DNA of 64,000 bases from DATJGR01 sp041739525 (GCA_041739525.1 JBGSNQ010000169.1:1-64000), one strand, 5' to 3'. Shown: positions 7,264-16,104, numbered from the stretch's first letter. A program made the numbers and translations. The notes: generated by a model from the letters alone, not told the origin.

Positions 7264-8544
7264 ATGAAATCCCTGACTCTGAACCCGATCCATCACGTCG
7301 AAGGAGTGGTGAAGCTGCCTGGCTCGAAGAGCATTTCGAACCGGGTTTTGCTGCTTGCCGCGCTGGCCGAGGGTACCACGCGCATCACCAATCTCCTCGA
7401 CAGCGACGACACGCGCTACATGCTCGATGCGCTGGTTGCGCTTGACGTCGGCGTCAGTCGCAACGGCGATGTAGCGGAAGTGATCGGCAAAGGTGGCCCG
7501 CTGGTCACCGAGGACGTCGAACGCGAGCTGTATCTCGGCATGGCGGGCACAGCATATCGGCCGCTAACGGCTGCACTATGTCTCGGTCGCGGTACATTCA
7601 GGCTGATGGGCAGCGAGCGCATGACCGAGCGTCCGATCGCAGACCTGGTAGACGGGCTGCGCCATCTCGGCGCCCGTATCGAGTACATCGCTCGTGACGG
7701 GTTTCCCCCGTTGCGCGTGCATGGAACAGGACTACGCGGCGGCAACGTGCGCATGCGCGGCAACGTGTCGAGCCAGTTCCTGACGTCGTTGATGATGGCC
7801 GCGCCGCTGGCGGACGCTCCGGTCACGGTGACGATCGAGGGCGAGCAGGTATCGAAACCCTACCTCGACATCACGCTGAATCTGATGCAACGCTTCGGCG
7901 TTCGCGCCAGCCACGATCAGTATCGGCGCTTCGATATTCCAATCGGCCGCTACCGGTCGCCGGGATCGATCCTCGTAGAAGGCGATGCCTCTTCGGCAAC
8001 GTATTTCCTAGCCGCCGCCGCGATTCGTGGCGGGCCGGTGCGCGTGCAAGGCATCGGCCGCGACAGCGCCCAAGGCGACATCGGTTTCATCGACGTATTG
8101 CGCGCGATGGGCGCGAAGGTGCACGTCGACGACGACTTCGTGGAAGTGAGTGCCGCCCGCCTGCGCGGCATAAACCTCGATCTGAATGCGATTCCCGACG
8201 CCGCGATGACGGTTGCCGTGCTGGCGTTGTTCGCCGACGGCACCACGCGAATCCGCAACATCGCAAACTGGCGCGTGAAGGAAACCGATCGTCTGGCCGC
8301 CATGGCCACCGAACTGCGGAAACTCGGGGCGGACGTCGCCGAAGGCAACGACAGTATCGAAGTGACGCCGCCGAAGCGCTTTGAGCCCGCGCAGATCGAA
8401 ACGTATGGCGACCATCGCATCGCCATGTGTTTTTCGCTGGCCGCGCTCGGTGGTGTACCGGTCACCATTCTCGATCCGGAATGTGTTGCCAAAACGTTCC
8501 CGGACTACTTCGACGTGTTCGCGTCGATCTGCCATGACCACTGA
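7264..8544 (+). CDS. aroA: 3-phosphoshikimate 1-carboxyvinyltransferase (EPSP synthase)
   Basis: A 426-residue class I-like EPSP synthase of the shikimate pathway, joining shikimate-3-phosphate and phosphoenolpyruvate. Clear motifs are LPGSKSISNRVLLLAALAEG (residues 18 on), GSERMTERPI, SSQFLTSLMMAAPL, NIANWRVKETDRL and YGDHRIAMCFSLAAL. The active-site loop reads LGMAGTAYRPL: the Gly matching E. coli Gly96 is present (residue 95), but the position equal to Asn94 is Met (residue 93), which is unusual. Start ATG lies 51 bases from divergent syd. The 3' end overlaps the next gene by 11 bases. Confidence 0.93.
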   Translation: MKSLTLNPIHHVEGVVKLPGSKSISNRVLLLAALAEGTTRITNLLDSDDTRYMLDALVALDVGVSRNGDVAEVIGKGGPLVTEDVERELYLGMAGTAYRPLTAALCLGRGTFRLMGSERMTERPIADLVDGLRHLGARIEYIARDGFPPLRVHGTGLRGGNVRMRGNVSSQFLTSLMMAAPLADAPVTVTIEGEQVSKPYLDITLNLMQRFGVRASHDQYRRFDIPIGRYRSPGSILVEGDASSATYFLAAAAIRGGPVRVQGIGRDSAQGDIGFIDVLRAMGAKVHVDDDFVEVSAARLRGINLDLNAIPDAAMTVAVLALFADGTTRIRNIANWRVKETDRLAAMATELRKLGADVAEGNDSIEVTPPKRFEPAQIETYGDHRIAMCFSLAALGGVPVTILDPECVAKTFPDYFDVFASICHDH

Positions 8545-9895
8545 GGCGCGCAACACACCACGCCTCGATGCCGCGCGACGCGAGTTGCTGGCGAAGACGC
8601 CGAAGTGTCGTGAAATCGCAACCTCGCGCGCCGAAATTCTCAACTCCGGTCTCGCTGCCAATCTCGAGATGCCACACCCGATCTTCATCGACAGCGGCCG
8701 CGGCTCGCGCGTCTTCGACGCCGACGGCAACAGCTACATCGATACTTCGGTCGGCTTCGGGTTGCACGTACTGGGGCACCGGCATCCGGCGATTCACGAT
8801 GCAATCGTCGCGCGCGCCGACAAAGGCTGGATGTTCGGCATCCACACTACGTCGCAGATGGATCTGGCGGCGCTCTTTCACGAGGCGAGTCCCTGCGCGG
8901 AACGCGTGGTGTTCTGCAATACGGGCACCGAAGCAACGTTCTACGCGATGCGCGCGGCGCGCGGATTCACCGGACGCGAGAAGATCGCGGTGTTCGACGG
9001 CTGTTATCACGGCGCGCACGACTACGGCATGCTCGTTGCCGATCCGTCGAGTCCGCCCGAAGCGTTGCGCACCTTGCCGATGGGGCGCGGCGTCCCAAAG
9101 GCCATCGGCGATCTGATGATGATGTTGCCGTATCGGCACGCAGCCGCATTCGATCTGATCCGCAGGCACAAGGACGAACTCGCCGGAGTGATGGTCGAAG
9201 GGGTGCAGAGTTCGAATCCGCAATCGGGCGCCGGAGAGTTCCTGCGCGAACTGGCCACCGTGTGCCGTGCATCCGGCGTGCTGTTCATGATCGATGAAGT
9301 GATCACCGGCTTCCGACTGACGTACGAAGGGGCGCAGGGGCTGTTCGGCGTGGTACCCGACCTCGCAACCTACGGCAAGGCCCTCGGCGGCGGCATGCCG
9401 ATCGGCGCCATCGCCGGACGCGCCGACGTGATGGACGTGTTCACCGGTCTCGGCGCACAACGCGGCATCTTCTCGGGCGGCACGTTCTCCGGAAATCCGA
9501 TGACCATGGCGGCGGGTGCAGCCGCGGTCGGCTACATGAAGGCGCACCCGGAAATTTATCCCTACATGAACGGCGAAGGCGACCGGCTTACGCGCGCCTT
9601 CAACACGTTCTGCAGCGACCGGCAATGGCCGGTGCAGATGAAGAACGTCGGATCGATGTTCCACATCTACTTCCAGCGCGAGCCGCTCGAGAGCGTGCGC
9701 GATATCCGTCCGCGCCACCCGGCCGCGGAGAAAGCGTTCTACCTGCACGCGCTCAATCGCGGCGTGCTCGTGCCGGGAACGCAGCGTGCGTTTCTCTCTG
9801 CCGCTCACTCCCGGGAAGACGTCGATACGCTGATCGACGTGTTCACCTCATCGCTGACCGACGTCGAAGCCGACGGACTTTTCGCGGCTCGATAG
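8534..9895 (+). CDS. Class III aminotransferase related to glutamate-1-semialdehyde aminomutase
   Basis: A 453-residue PLP enzyme. It shows NTGTEATFYAMRAARGFTGR, DGCYHGAHDYG, the PLP-binding Asp in FMIDEVITGFR and the Schiff-base Lys in ATYGKALGGGMPIGAIAG (Lys282). The layout is that of the HemL-like branch, but the N terminus is longer than in HemL and GSA-specific residues are not obvious. It may instead be an aminomutase or transaminase in secondary metabolism. Translation is probably coupled to aroA (11-base overlap). It is convergent with a TetR gene. Confidence 0.85.
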   Translation: MTTEARNTPRLDAARRELLAKTPKCREIATSRAEILNSGLAANLEMPHPIFIDSGRGSRVFDADGNSYIDTSVGFGLHVLGHRHPAIHDAIVARADKGWMFGIHTTSQMDLAALFHEASPCAERVVFCNTGTEATFYAMRAARGFTGREKIAVFDGCYHGAHDYGMLVADPSSPPEALRTLPMGRGVPKAIGDLMMMLPYRHAAAFDLIRRHKDELAGVMVEGVQSSNPQSGAGEFLRELATVCRASGVLFMIDEVITGFRLTYEGAQGLFGVVPDLATYGKALGGGMPIGAIAGRADVMDVFTGLGAQRGIFSGGTFSGNPMTMAAGAAAVGYMKAHPEIYPYMNGEGDRLTRAFNTFCSDRQWPVQMKNVGSMFHIYFQREPLESVRDIRPRHPAAEKAFYLHALNRGVLVPGTQRAFLSAAHSREDVDTLIDVFTSSLTDVEADGLFAAR

Positions 9896-9921
9896 GTCGA
9901 GCGCTTCATTGCGGATGCGCC

Positions 9922-10530
9922 TTACGGCGGTGGCGATTCCGTCACGCTCGCCGCCAAGCGGAACCGCGGTTTAGGTGCTTCGATCACTTCGACCTTACGT
10001 TCGATGCGTGCCTCGAGAGCCGCCAGGAACGCCGACCACGATGCCGCGAATTCCGGATCGGTGGGTGACGCACCGGTGATCAGCCGGGTCAGCTGCGGGA
10101 ACGCGAACGGACACAACGAAAGCACAGTGAATGCGAGTTCGAGGTGCGACGCGTCGAGTCCATTCGGGTGGCGGTCCGTCCGACGAGCCCCTTCCGGGGT
10201 TTCCAATACACCGCGCCGGTCGTCTCCGGCCAGCGCCTCCCACATCAGCAAACGGATCCATTCGGGCCGATCGGAGACGGCGGCATATCGGTCAGCCAGA
10301 GAGGTCGGCGGCGGGTCGGACCGCGTCAATCCGAGCTGGTCGCCGAGCACGGCGGCGAACAACCCGTCCTTGCTCGCGAAGTAGTGGTACAGCATCCGCT
10401 TGTTCACGCCGGCCGCCGCGGCAATGGTGTCGATCCGCGCTCCCGCGGGGCCGACGGCAGCAAACTCCGCAACCGCCGCGTCGAGGATGGCGCGTCGCGT
10501 TCGATCCGGGTTGCGCGTCTTAGTAACCAT
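9922..10530 (-). CDS. TetR-family transcriptional repressor
   Basis: A 202-residue regulator. Residues 10-60 form the TetR DNA-binding domain: RRAILDAAVAEFAAVGPAGARIDTIAAAAGVNKRMLYHYFASKDGL. The rest is a helical ligand/dimer domain with no recognisable ligand signature and a proline-rich tail. The start codon is embedded in a set of GTAACC half-sites, so it very likely represses its own transcription. Neighbours are a GSA-like aminotransferase (convergent) and a SYLF protein (divergent). Either could be a target. Confidence 0.88.
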   Translation of the reverse strand: MVTKTRNPDRTRRAILDAAVAEFAAVGPAGARIDTIAAAAGVNKRMLYHYFASKDGLFAAVLGDQLGLTRSDPPPTSLADRYAAVSDRPEWIRLLMWEALAGDDRRGVLETPEGARRTDRHPNGLDASHLELAFTVLSLCPFAFPQLTRLITGASPTDPEFAASWSAFLAALEARIERKVEVIEAPKPRFRLAASVTESPPP

Positions 10531-10551
10531 ACGGTTACCATTATGTAACCG
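10523..10551. promoter_or_regulatory. Probable TetR-family operator with three half-sites
   Basis: Three alternating half-sites GTAACC (10523-10528), GGTTAC (10533-10538) and GTAACC (10545-10550) are seen. The last two form a perfect inverted repeat CGGTTAC-N6-GTAACCG (10532-10551). The first lies over the start codon region of the tetR gene. TetR proteins commonly bind such palindromes upstream of their own gene. Confidence 0.7.
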
Positions 10552-10635
10552 AGCGGTGAAAAAGTCTACGGCTTAGGTGCAGGATCAGTAGCACCGCGTC
10601 GGTGCGGGGCGCTGGCGGCATTTGACGAATAGTTC

Positions 10636-10644
10636 TGCTATAAA
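10636..10644 (+). promoter_or_regulatory. Possible extended -10 promoter of the SYLF gene
   Basis: TGCTATAAA fits an extended -10 element, 40 bases before the SYLF start. A TTGACG upstream (10622-10627) is only 11 bases away and too close to serve as -35. Confidence 0.45.
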
Positions 10645-10683
10645 GGCGCGCGCTTTTTGTACGTGCTGGAAGGGACCCTGCCG

Positions 10684-11244
10684 ATGCCGAATCCGCTTAC
10701 CCGCTTTTCGCTGCTGTTGATGACCATCAGTCTGCTGCTGGCGGGTAACGCCCAGGCCGCGAAGCAATCGCTGGATGCCAACGTCCAGTCCGCCCTGGCC
10801 AACTTCAAGGCCAAGATCCCTCTGGCGCCCCAGCTGATCGAGAAATCGGTCGGCATTCTGGTATTTCCCAAGGTCTACAAGGCCGGCCTCATCTTCGGCG
10901 GCGGAATCGGCGACGGCGCGTTGCTGGTAGGCGGCGAAACCGTGCAGTACTACCGCACCACCTCGCTGTCGTACGGCTTCCAGGTAGGCGTGCAATGGCG
11001 GACCGAAATCGTGATGTTCATGTCGCAGGAGGCGCTCGATAAGTTTCGCGCCGGCAACGGCTGGCAGGCCGGCATCGATGGCAGCATCGCGGTGATCACC
11101 TTCGGGGTCGGCAACAGCATCGACACCGACAACATCCAGGAACCCATCATCGGGTTCATCTTCGACGACAAGGGTCTGATGTTTGATCTGTCCCTGAAGG
11201 GCAGCAAGTACTGGAAGGTCGAAGAGCACTCGACGTCTAACTGA
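10684..11244 (+). CDS. Secreted SYLF/YSC84-domain lipid-binding protein
   Basis: A 186-residue protein with a signal peptide (cleavage after NAQA, about residue 24). The rest is a SYLF domain: SVGILVFPKVYKAGLIFGGG, IGDGALLVGG, YRTTSLSYGFQVG and IVMFMSQEALDKF. This fold binds phosphoinositides in eukaryotes; bacterial members sit in the periplasm and are poorly characterised. GGAAGGGA lies about 9 bases before ATG. The 3' end overlaps the convergent HAD gene by 8 bases. Confidence 0.88.
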   Translation: MPNPLTRFSLLLMTISLLLAGNAQAAKQSLDANVQSALANFKAKIPLAPQLIEKSVGILVFPKVYKAGLIFGGGIGDGALLVGGETVQYYRTTSLSYGFQVGVQWRTEIVMFMSQEALDKFRAGNGWQAGIDGSIAVITFGVGNSIDTDNIQEPIIGFIFDDKGLMFDLSLKGSKYWKVEEHSTSN

Positions 11245-11932
11245 GCCGCTCCGACAACTGGTAGAGGTGCGCCAGACGATGGTGCTCCGCCACGCCGGTG
11301 ACCGGTCGGGACGCAATCAGAAACGCTTCGATTCCCACCGCCCGCGGGCCGAAGTAGTCGCACTCAGGGTTATCTCCCACGAACACCACATCGCTGACCG
11401 AGGCACCGATCGCGTCGAGGTGCGCCAGATAGATGCTCGGATGCGGCTTGCGGAATCCGTGACCGACCGACCCCTTGCAAAAAAGCGAATCGGTCACCTG
11501 CTGAAACGAATCGCGCATGTTCAGCCGCTCGATCAACCCGACCACCATCGGCTCGTGATGCGTGTTGCTGAGCACCGACTTAGATCCCGGCAATGCGTCG
11601 AGCCAGTTCGTCAGGTTCGTAAGCCCCTGAACGTTCTCGGTCCAGTCGCGAAGATAGGCGTCGATGAACTCATCGAGTCGCCCGTTGGAGAGCGTCACAC
11701 CCAGTTCTTCGAACAGCAACCGAGTCGCGTCGTGCATGCTGAATTCACGCAACGTGGCGCTCGCTGACGTCTCCAGCGCGGCGAAACACTCGGTAAAACG
11801 CTCGGTAAGCACTTCCGCCGTCGGCTCGACGCCGAACGCCGATAGCGCGTCGAGCGCGCGCGTTACCGGATTGCCGTGCACCCCTTCGCGATACGTCACC
11901 AGCGTTCCGAAGAAGTCGAAGATGAAGTGCAC
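11237..11932 (-). CDS. HAD-superfamily hydrolase
   Basis: A 231-residue phosphatase-like protein. Motif I is FDFFGTL (nucleophile Asp at residue 6, with Phe at the +2 position instead of Asp), motif II is SVLSNTHHEP, and motif IV is VVFVGDNPECDYFG. An all-helical cap lies between motifs I and II. The usual +2 Asp acts as acid/base in phosphatases, so its replacement could shift activity. The GTG start at 11932 has GAAGG upstream and gives the expected family N terminus. The gene directly follows ogt and slightly overlaps it. Confidence 0.82.
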   Translation of the reverse strand: MHFIFDFFGTLVTYREGVHGNPVTRALDALSAFGVEPTAEVLTERFTECFAALETSASATLREFSMHDATRLLFEELGVTLSNGRLDEFIDAYLRDWTENVQGLTNLTNWLDALPGSKSVLSNTHHEPMVVGLIERLNMRDSFQQVTDSLFCKGSVGHGFRKPHPSIYLAHLDAIGASVSDVVFVGDNPECDYFGPRAVGIEAFLIASRPVTGVAEHHRLAHLYQLSERLS

Positions 11933-11940
11933 CGGGGCCT

Positions 11941-12426
11941 TCAGCGAAACAGCCCGGAACGGCTGCGCTCGAGATCGAGCAGCCAGCGCTTCGTATCTAG
12001 CCCCCCACCGAATCCGGTGAGCGAGCCATCGCTTCCGATGACGCGGTGGCAAGGGATGATGATGGGAATCGGGTTTGCGCCGTTCGCCGCACCGACGGCG
12101 CGCAGCGCCTTCGCATGATCGATACGCTCCGCGATGTCGAGATAGGTGCAGGTGGTGCCGTACGGAATCGTCGTCAATGCATGCCATACCGCGCGCTGAA
12201 AATCTGTTCCGTCGGGTGCCAACGGCACATCGAAGGTGCGCCGCTCGCCGTCGAAATACTCCTGCAGCTGCCGCTTTACGCGTGCGAACGGCTCATCGAG
12301 CCGCTCCCAGTCTGCCTCTTCGCTGCGCGCCTTGTCGCCGCGCGAGAAGCCGATCACCTTCAGCGCATGACGACTGCCCGCAAGCAACAAGGGGCCGATC
12401 GGGCTGTCCATATAGCTGTAGTACAT
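11941..12426 (-). CDS. ogt: Methylated-DNA-[protein]-cysteine S-methyltransferase
   Basis: A 161-residue O6-alkylguanine DNA repair protein. The active-site motif IPCHRVIG has the acceptor Cys at residue 126; the recognition helix is seen in GTTCTYLDIAERI, and the C terminus has the GFGGGLDTKRWLLDLE segment. It moves the alkyl group from guanine to its own cysteine in a one-time reaction. The ATG at 12426 gives MYYSYMDSPIGPLLLAG, which matches the family start, so longer in-frame starts are not used. Confidence 0.93.
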   Translation of the reverse strand: MYYSYMDSPIGPLLLAGSRHALKVIGFSRGDKARSEEADWERLDEPFARVKRQLQEYFDGERRTFDVPLAPDGTDFQRAVWHALTTIPYGTTCTYLDIAERIDHAKALRAVGAANGANPIPIIIPCHRVIGSDGSLTGFGGGLDTKRWLLDLERSRSGLFR

Positions 12427-12480
12427 CGTCGTTTGGGCTTCCCCGTTGACTGATTCCGCTGTTGAACGAGTCAAAGGCTC

Positions 12481-12486
12481 TATAAT
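12481..12486 (+). promoter_or_regulatory. Probable -10 box of the cupin/PMI-like gene
   Basis: A perfect TATAAT lies 35 bases before the preferred GTG start at 12521. TTGAAC at 12462-12467 is only 13 bases upstream, so the -35 is unclear. Confidence 0.45.
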
Positions 12487-12520
12487 TTCCGCCATCTTAC
12501 CTGCCCGGCGCAGTTTGATC

Positions 12521-13840
12521 GTGGCTCCGCACTCGACCGATATCGACGAGACACTCGATCGCGCGGCGGCAGCGTACGACATACCTCGTACGCTGGTCAG
12601 CCGGTTCGACCTGCACGAAACGTGGGCGCGGCCGGAACGGCATACGCGGCTCACCGCCGTGTATCTGATCGAACGCGACGCAGTGCTTGCGTTCGTTACC
12701 GATAGGCCGCTCGACATGCCCACACCCAATCATTTCCACGCTACCGCGAAGCGCTGCCGCGCCGCGGTGTTCTCGTTGCAGCAACCGCTGCGGCTCGCGC
12801 CGATAACTGTAGAAAAGCCCTGGGGACACGAGGTCTGGTACACCGGCATCGAAGCGCGCGGCACCAGCAGCGTCACCGACGGGCGCTTCACCACGCCGCT
12901 GTCGTGGGTATTGGCGAGCGCGCCCCAACACCTGTGCGGCGCCGCCTCGATCATGCTGCTCAAAGTTCTCGACCCGGCACCGCAGCCCGTGCTCGGCGAC
13001 CTGTACTTCGAACTGCACGAAACCAAGCACGAAGTTTATGTCGTCACACACGTCGATCGGCACGCATGGCCCGACGGATGCGGCGCGATCCGGTTCGGTA
13101 TGAACGCCGCGCGGCGCGCCATGTATGCCGACGACAACCGGTTTCGCGCGGCCTACCTGCAGGCCGTACGCGACTACGAGACGGTCCGGCGCACCATCGA
13201 CGATTTGTTGGACGAGAAGCGCGACACAGCCGGTATGGCGCACGACGCCGTGGCCCCGCTCGAGCTGACGCAGCGATGGCTCGACGAACTCGACCCGCAT
13301 CTCATCGACGACGAACGCAGGCGCCGCGACGCCATGAACTCATTCACGCAGATGCGCCCGTTGAGCGAAGGCGATATCGTGGAACTGCCGCGTCGATTTC
13401 CGCACGCGCTGCAACACGGAGTCCGGGTCATCGAGCTGCAGACACCCACGTACGAGCGCCGCATTCTGTCATTCGCGCAAAAGGTGTTGACGCAGGACCA
13501 CTGGGACACCGAGACCGCGGTTGCCGACATGCGCCTCGACATTCCACCACTCGTCGAGCCGCGCATTCTGGTGCAGGAGCCCGACTGCACCATCGAACGT
13601 ATCGTCGAGTTCGAAGAGTTCAGCGCCCGACGCATCCGACTTGCGCCCGCCGCGCGGCTGACGTTGTCGAAGCTCTCGCCGTATACGCTGTGCATCGCGA
13701 TCAGCGGCGAGGTCACGCTGGGCGACACGACACTCGTGGGCGATTCGGCGTGTCTGGTGCCGCACTCCGCTACGAGTCGCACCCTGGTCAACACCGGCGA
13801 CGAGGATGCCGTATGTCTGTTGTCGGGACCGAGCCTGTGA
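12521..13840 (+). CDS. Phosphomannose-isomerase-like cupin protein
   Basis: A 439-residue protein with class I phosphomannose-isomerase features: EKPWGHEVWYTGIE near residue 105, an ELHETKHEVYVVTHVD segment where the metal-binding QxH motif would be (Gln replaced by Glu), then FPHALQHGVRVIELQTPTYE with a further metal His, and a C-terminal cupin barrel. The N-terminal 100 residues and a charged helical insert (about 230-290) are unlike ManA. It could be a sugar-phosphate isomerase or only a cupin relative. The GTG start is tentative because an in-frame TTG lies at 12446. The stop overlaps the next gene. Confidence 0.6.
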   Translation: MAPHSTDIDETLDRAAAAYDIPRTLVSRFDLHETWARPERHTRLTAVYLIERDAVLAFVTDRPLDMPTPNHFHATAKRCRAAVFSLQQPLRLAPITVEKPWGHEVWYTGIEARGTSSVTDGRFTTPLSWVLASAPQHLCGAASIMLLKVLDPAPQPVLGDLYFELHETKHEVYVVTHVDRHAWPDGCGAIRFGMNAARRAMYADDNRFRAAYLQAVRDYETVRRTIDDLLDEKRDTAGMAHDAVAPLELTQRWLDELDPHLIDDERRRRDAMNSFTQMRPLSEGDIVELPRRFPHALQHGVRVIELQTPTYERRILSFAQKVLTQDHWDTETAVADMRLDIPPLVEPRILVQEPDCTIERIVEFEEFSARRIRLAPAARLTLSKLSPYTLCIAISGEVTLGDTTLVGDSACLVPHSATSRTLVNTGDEDAVCLLSGPSL

Positions 13841-14931
13841 GCGCGAATCCCGATGTGAAGGATGCGCCGGCGCCGAGCCGCCGCAGCCTGCGCGTCATCC
13901 GCACCGCCGTTTTCGTCGTTCTGTACTTCGCCGTTCTGGTCTATCCGATCCTGCGCCTGCTTGGCCTGCTGTTTCCGGCGTGGACACCAGGCACGATCGA
14001 ACTGCTGGCGATCATCGTCGGCCCGATGCTGGGACGAATCGTTTACGAACGCCATCCGACACCTGCCACTCGGGCACTGGCGGCAGCTGCACTTACCTGG
14101 CTCGGCGTCTGCTTTCAGCTCTTCGCGTTGCTACTGCCGTTCGAACTGATCAACGCCGTCGTGTCGTTTCCGCCGCAGCCGGCCGGTATGGTCATCGCGG
14201 CAGTAATCGTCACGCTCAGCGTCGTGGGCTTCATCAACACGCAAATCATGCACGTCGAGCACGTGCGCATCCCCGGCCCAACGAGCGTCACCGGCCGCAC
14301 GCTCGTGCAGATCAGCGACGTACACATCGGCTCGCGGAGTCCGCGTCTGCTTGACCGCATCGTTACGCGCGTGAACGCATTGAAGCCGGATTATGTGCTG
14401 ATCACCGGAGACCTGATCGATTTCGCCGGTATTTCGCGTACAGATCTTGCACCGCTCGGCACGTTCAACGCGCCTGCGCTGTTCGCAATCGGCAATCACG
14501 AACGCTATGTAGACCTCACTGCCATCGACGAGCGTATGCGCTCGCTCGGTGCAATCGTGCTACGCAACCAGGCGGTGACGCTGGGGCCGTTTCAGTTCAT
14601 CGGCATCGACGACGTCGACAGAGCCGCGGACATTCCCGCGCCGCTCAGCCGCATCGAACTGTCGCGCGATCACTATGGTGTGTTGTTGTATCACCGGCCC
14701 GACGGGTTCGATGCATCGGCCGAGCGAGGCATCCCGTTGATGCTCGCGGGCCACACGCATGCCGGTCAGATCATTCCGTTCAACTTCATCGTGAAGCGCA
14801 TCTATCCGCGCATACACGGGCTGTACGAGAAAGGCGCTTCGCGGCTATACGTTTCGCCCGGCACGGGTACCTGGGGGCCGGTGTTGCGCATCGGCTCGCG
14901 TTCGGAAATCACGCTGATCGAGTTCGTCTGA
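13813..14931 (+). CDS. Membrane-anchored metallophosphoesterase
   Basis: A 372-residue protein with about four transmembrane segments in the first 150 residues, then a calcineurin-like phosphoesterase domain. Metal motifs are ISDVHIG, ITGDLIDFAG, IGNHERYVD and AGHTHAGQIIPF. This arrangement (TM helices then YaeI/UshA-like domain) is common for phosphatases acting at the membrane. The ATG at 13813 overlaps the upstream gene by 28 bases; a GTG at 13837 forming a GTGA overlap is an equally good start. Substrate unknown. Confidence 0.85.
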   Translation: MSVVGTEPVSANPDVKDAPAPSRRSLRVIRTAVFVVLYFAVLVYPILRLLGLLFPAWTPGTIELLAIIVGPMLGRIVYERHPTPATRALAAAALTWLGVCFQLFALLLPFELINAVVSFPPQPAGMVIAAVIVTLSVVGFINTQIMHVEHVRIPGPTSVTGRTLVQISDVHIGSRSPRLLDRIVTRVNALKPDYVLITGDLIDFAGISRTDLAPLGTFNAPALFAIGNHERYVDLTAIDERMRSLGAIVLRNQAVTLGPFQFIGIDDVDRAADIPAPLSRIELSRDHYGVLLYHRPDGFDASAERGIPLMLAGHTHAGQIIPFNFIVKRIYPRIHGLYEKGASRLYVSPGTGTWGPVLRIGSRSEITLIEFV

Positions 14932-14940
14932 ACTCGCTAC

Positions 14941-16104
14941 TTACTCGCCGCGCAGCGCAACCGTTATCGGCAAACGCGCGGCACGCAAGGCGGGAAACAA
15001 ACCGCCGAAGAAGCCGAGTATCACGGCCCAGATGAGCCCCTGAGTCATCAGCTTCGGCGTTACCGCAAAGTCGAACGCAACCTGTGAGAACGACGAACTG
15101 TTCAGCGTCGACACCGTCAGGCCGTTGAAGATCAGATACGAAAGCCACGCACCGAGAATGCCGCCCAGCAACGCAAGCAACAGCGCCTCGATCAATACCG
15201 AGATCAGCACAGGAGTGGCGCCGAAACCGATCGCTCTCAACGTGGCGATTTCGACTGTTCGCGACGATACCGCGCTGTACATGGTGTTCAACGCCGCGAA
15301 GATCGCACCCACGGCCATGATCACGCCGACGAGATAGCCGAAGCCGGTGATGATCGACGAGAGGCGCTTCGATTGATCGCCATAGAAGTCCTGTTCGGTC
15401 CGGATCTGCAGGTCGAGTCGCGGATCTTTTGCAATGCGCTCCGCGATCGCGCCGACGACCGACGGATCGGCGACGGTCAGGCGCATCGTGCTGACGCCGC
15501 CACCTCGCCGGAAAGCGGCTTGCACCACCTTGACGTCGCCCCACACTTCCGACTCGTTCACATCGCCGTTCGCTTCGAAAATTCCGACGATCTTCCAGTC
15601 GCTATCGCGAAAACGCACCGTCGCACCGAGATCGATTCCTGCGAACTCCTCGGCCGCCCGCCGGCCGGCGATGACCTCGCCTTTTCCGGGCTCGAAGGTT
15701 CGCCCCTCAGTGATCTTCACTTCGGGCCGCACCACGAATGCAGTCTGGTCGACGCCGCGTACGACGAGGTTCGCCGGCGTGCCGCTGCGCCGCTTCGGTA
15801 CATCCGCGATGGTGTACAACTCGCCGCTTGCCGCGACGACACCTTCCATCTGCGACACGATGTTGACCGACTCCCTGTCCATACCGCCCGACAGTTCACC
15901 TCCGGCACCGCCGCGCAGCACGATTGCTCTGTTGGGCGCCGCGGTCGATTCAAGCGCCGCACGAAATCCCACCGCCATCGCAAGAAGCGAGATGAGCACA
16001 GCGACCACGCCCGCGATGCCGACGACGATTACCGACGACGCACCGAGGCGTGACCGTAGGTTGCGCAGGTTCATCCAGGTGATTTCGCGAATCTGCGCAA
16101 ACAT
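14941..16104 (-). CDS. ABC transporter permease (MacB/FtsX type), second of two
   Basis: A 387-residue permease with one N-terminal transmembrane helix, a periplasmic MacB-PCD domain (about residues 60-240), and three C-terminal helices including SSRTVEIATLRAIGFGATPVL, the loop that contacts the ATPase. These are mechanotransmission rather than channel-type ABC systems. The gene starts on the stop codon of the upstream permease (TGATG). It is the last gene of the adaptor-ATPase-permease-permease set; the gene after it is convergent. Confidence 0.87.
   Translation of the reverse strand: MFAQIREITWMNLRNLRSRLGASSVIVVGIAGVVAVLISLLAMAVGFRAALESTAAPNRAIVLRGGAGGELSGGMDRESVNIVSQMEGVVAASGELYTIADVPKRRSGTPANLVVRGVDQTAFVVRPEVKITEGRTFEPGKGEVIAGRRAAEEFAGIDLGATVRFRDSDWKIVGIFEANGDVNESEVWGDVKVVQAAFRRGGGVSTMRLTVADPSVVGAIAERIAKDPRLDLQIRTEQDFYGDQSKRLSSIITGFGYLVGVIMAVGAIFAALNTMYSAVSSRTVEIATLRAIGFGATPVLISVLIEALLLALLGGILGAWLSYLIFNGLTVSTLNSSSFSQVAFDFAVTPKLMTQGLIWAVILGFFGGLFPALRAARLPITVALRGE

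Noticed and set aside
8462..9808. A 448-codon minus-strand frame opposite the aminotransferase
   Set aside because: Shadow of a gene with full PLP motifs; Arg/His-rich composition typical of antisense frames.
10622..10627. TTGACG as a -35 box for the SYLF gene
   Set aside because: It is only 11 bases from the TATAAA element, too close for sigma-70.
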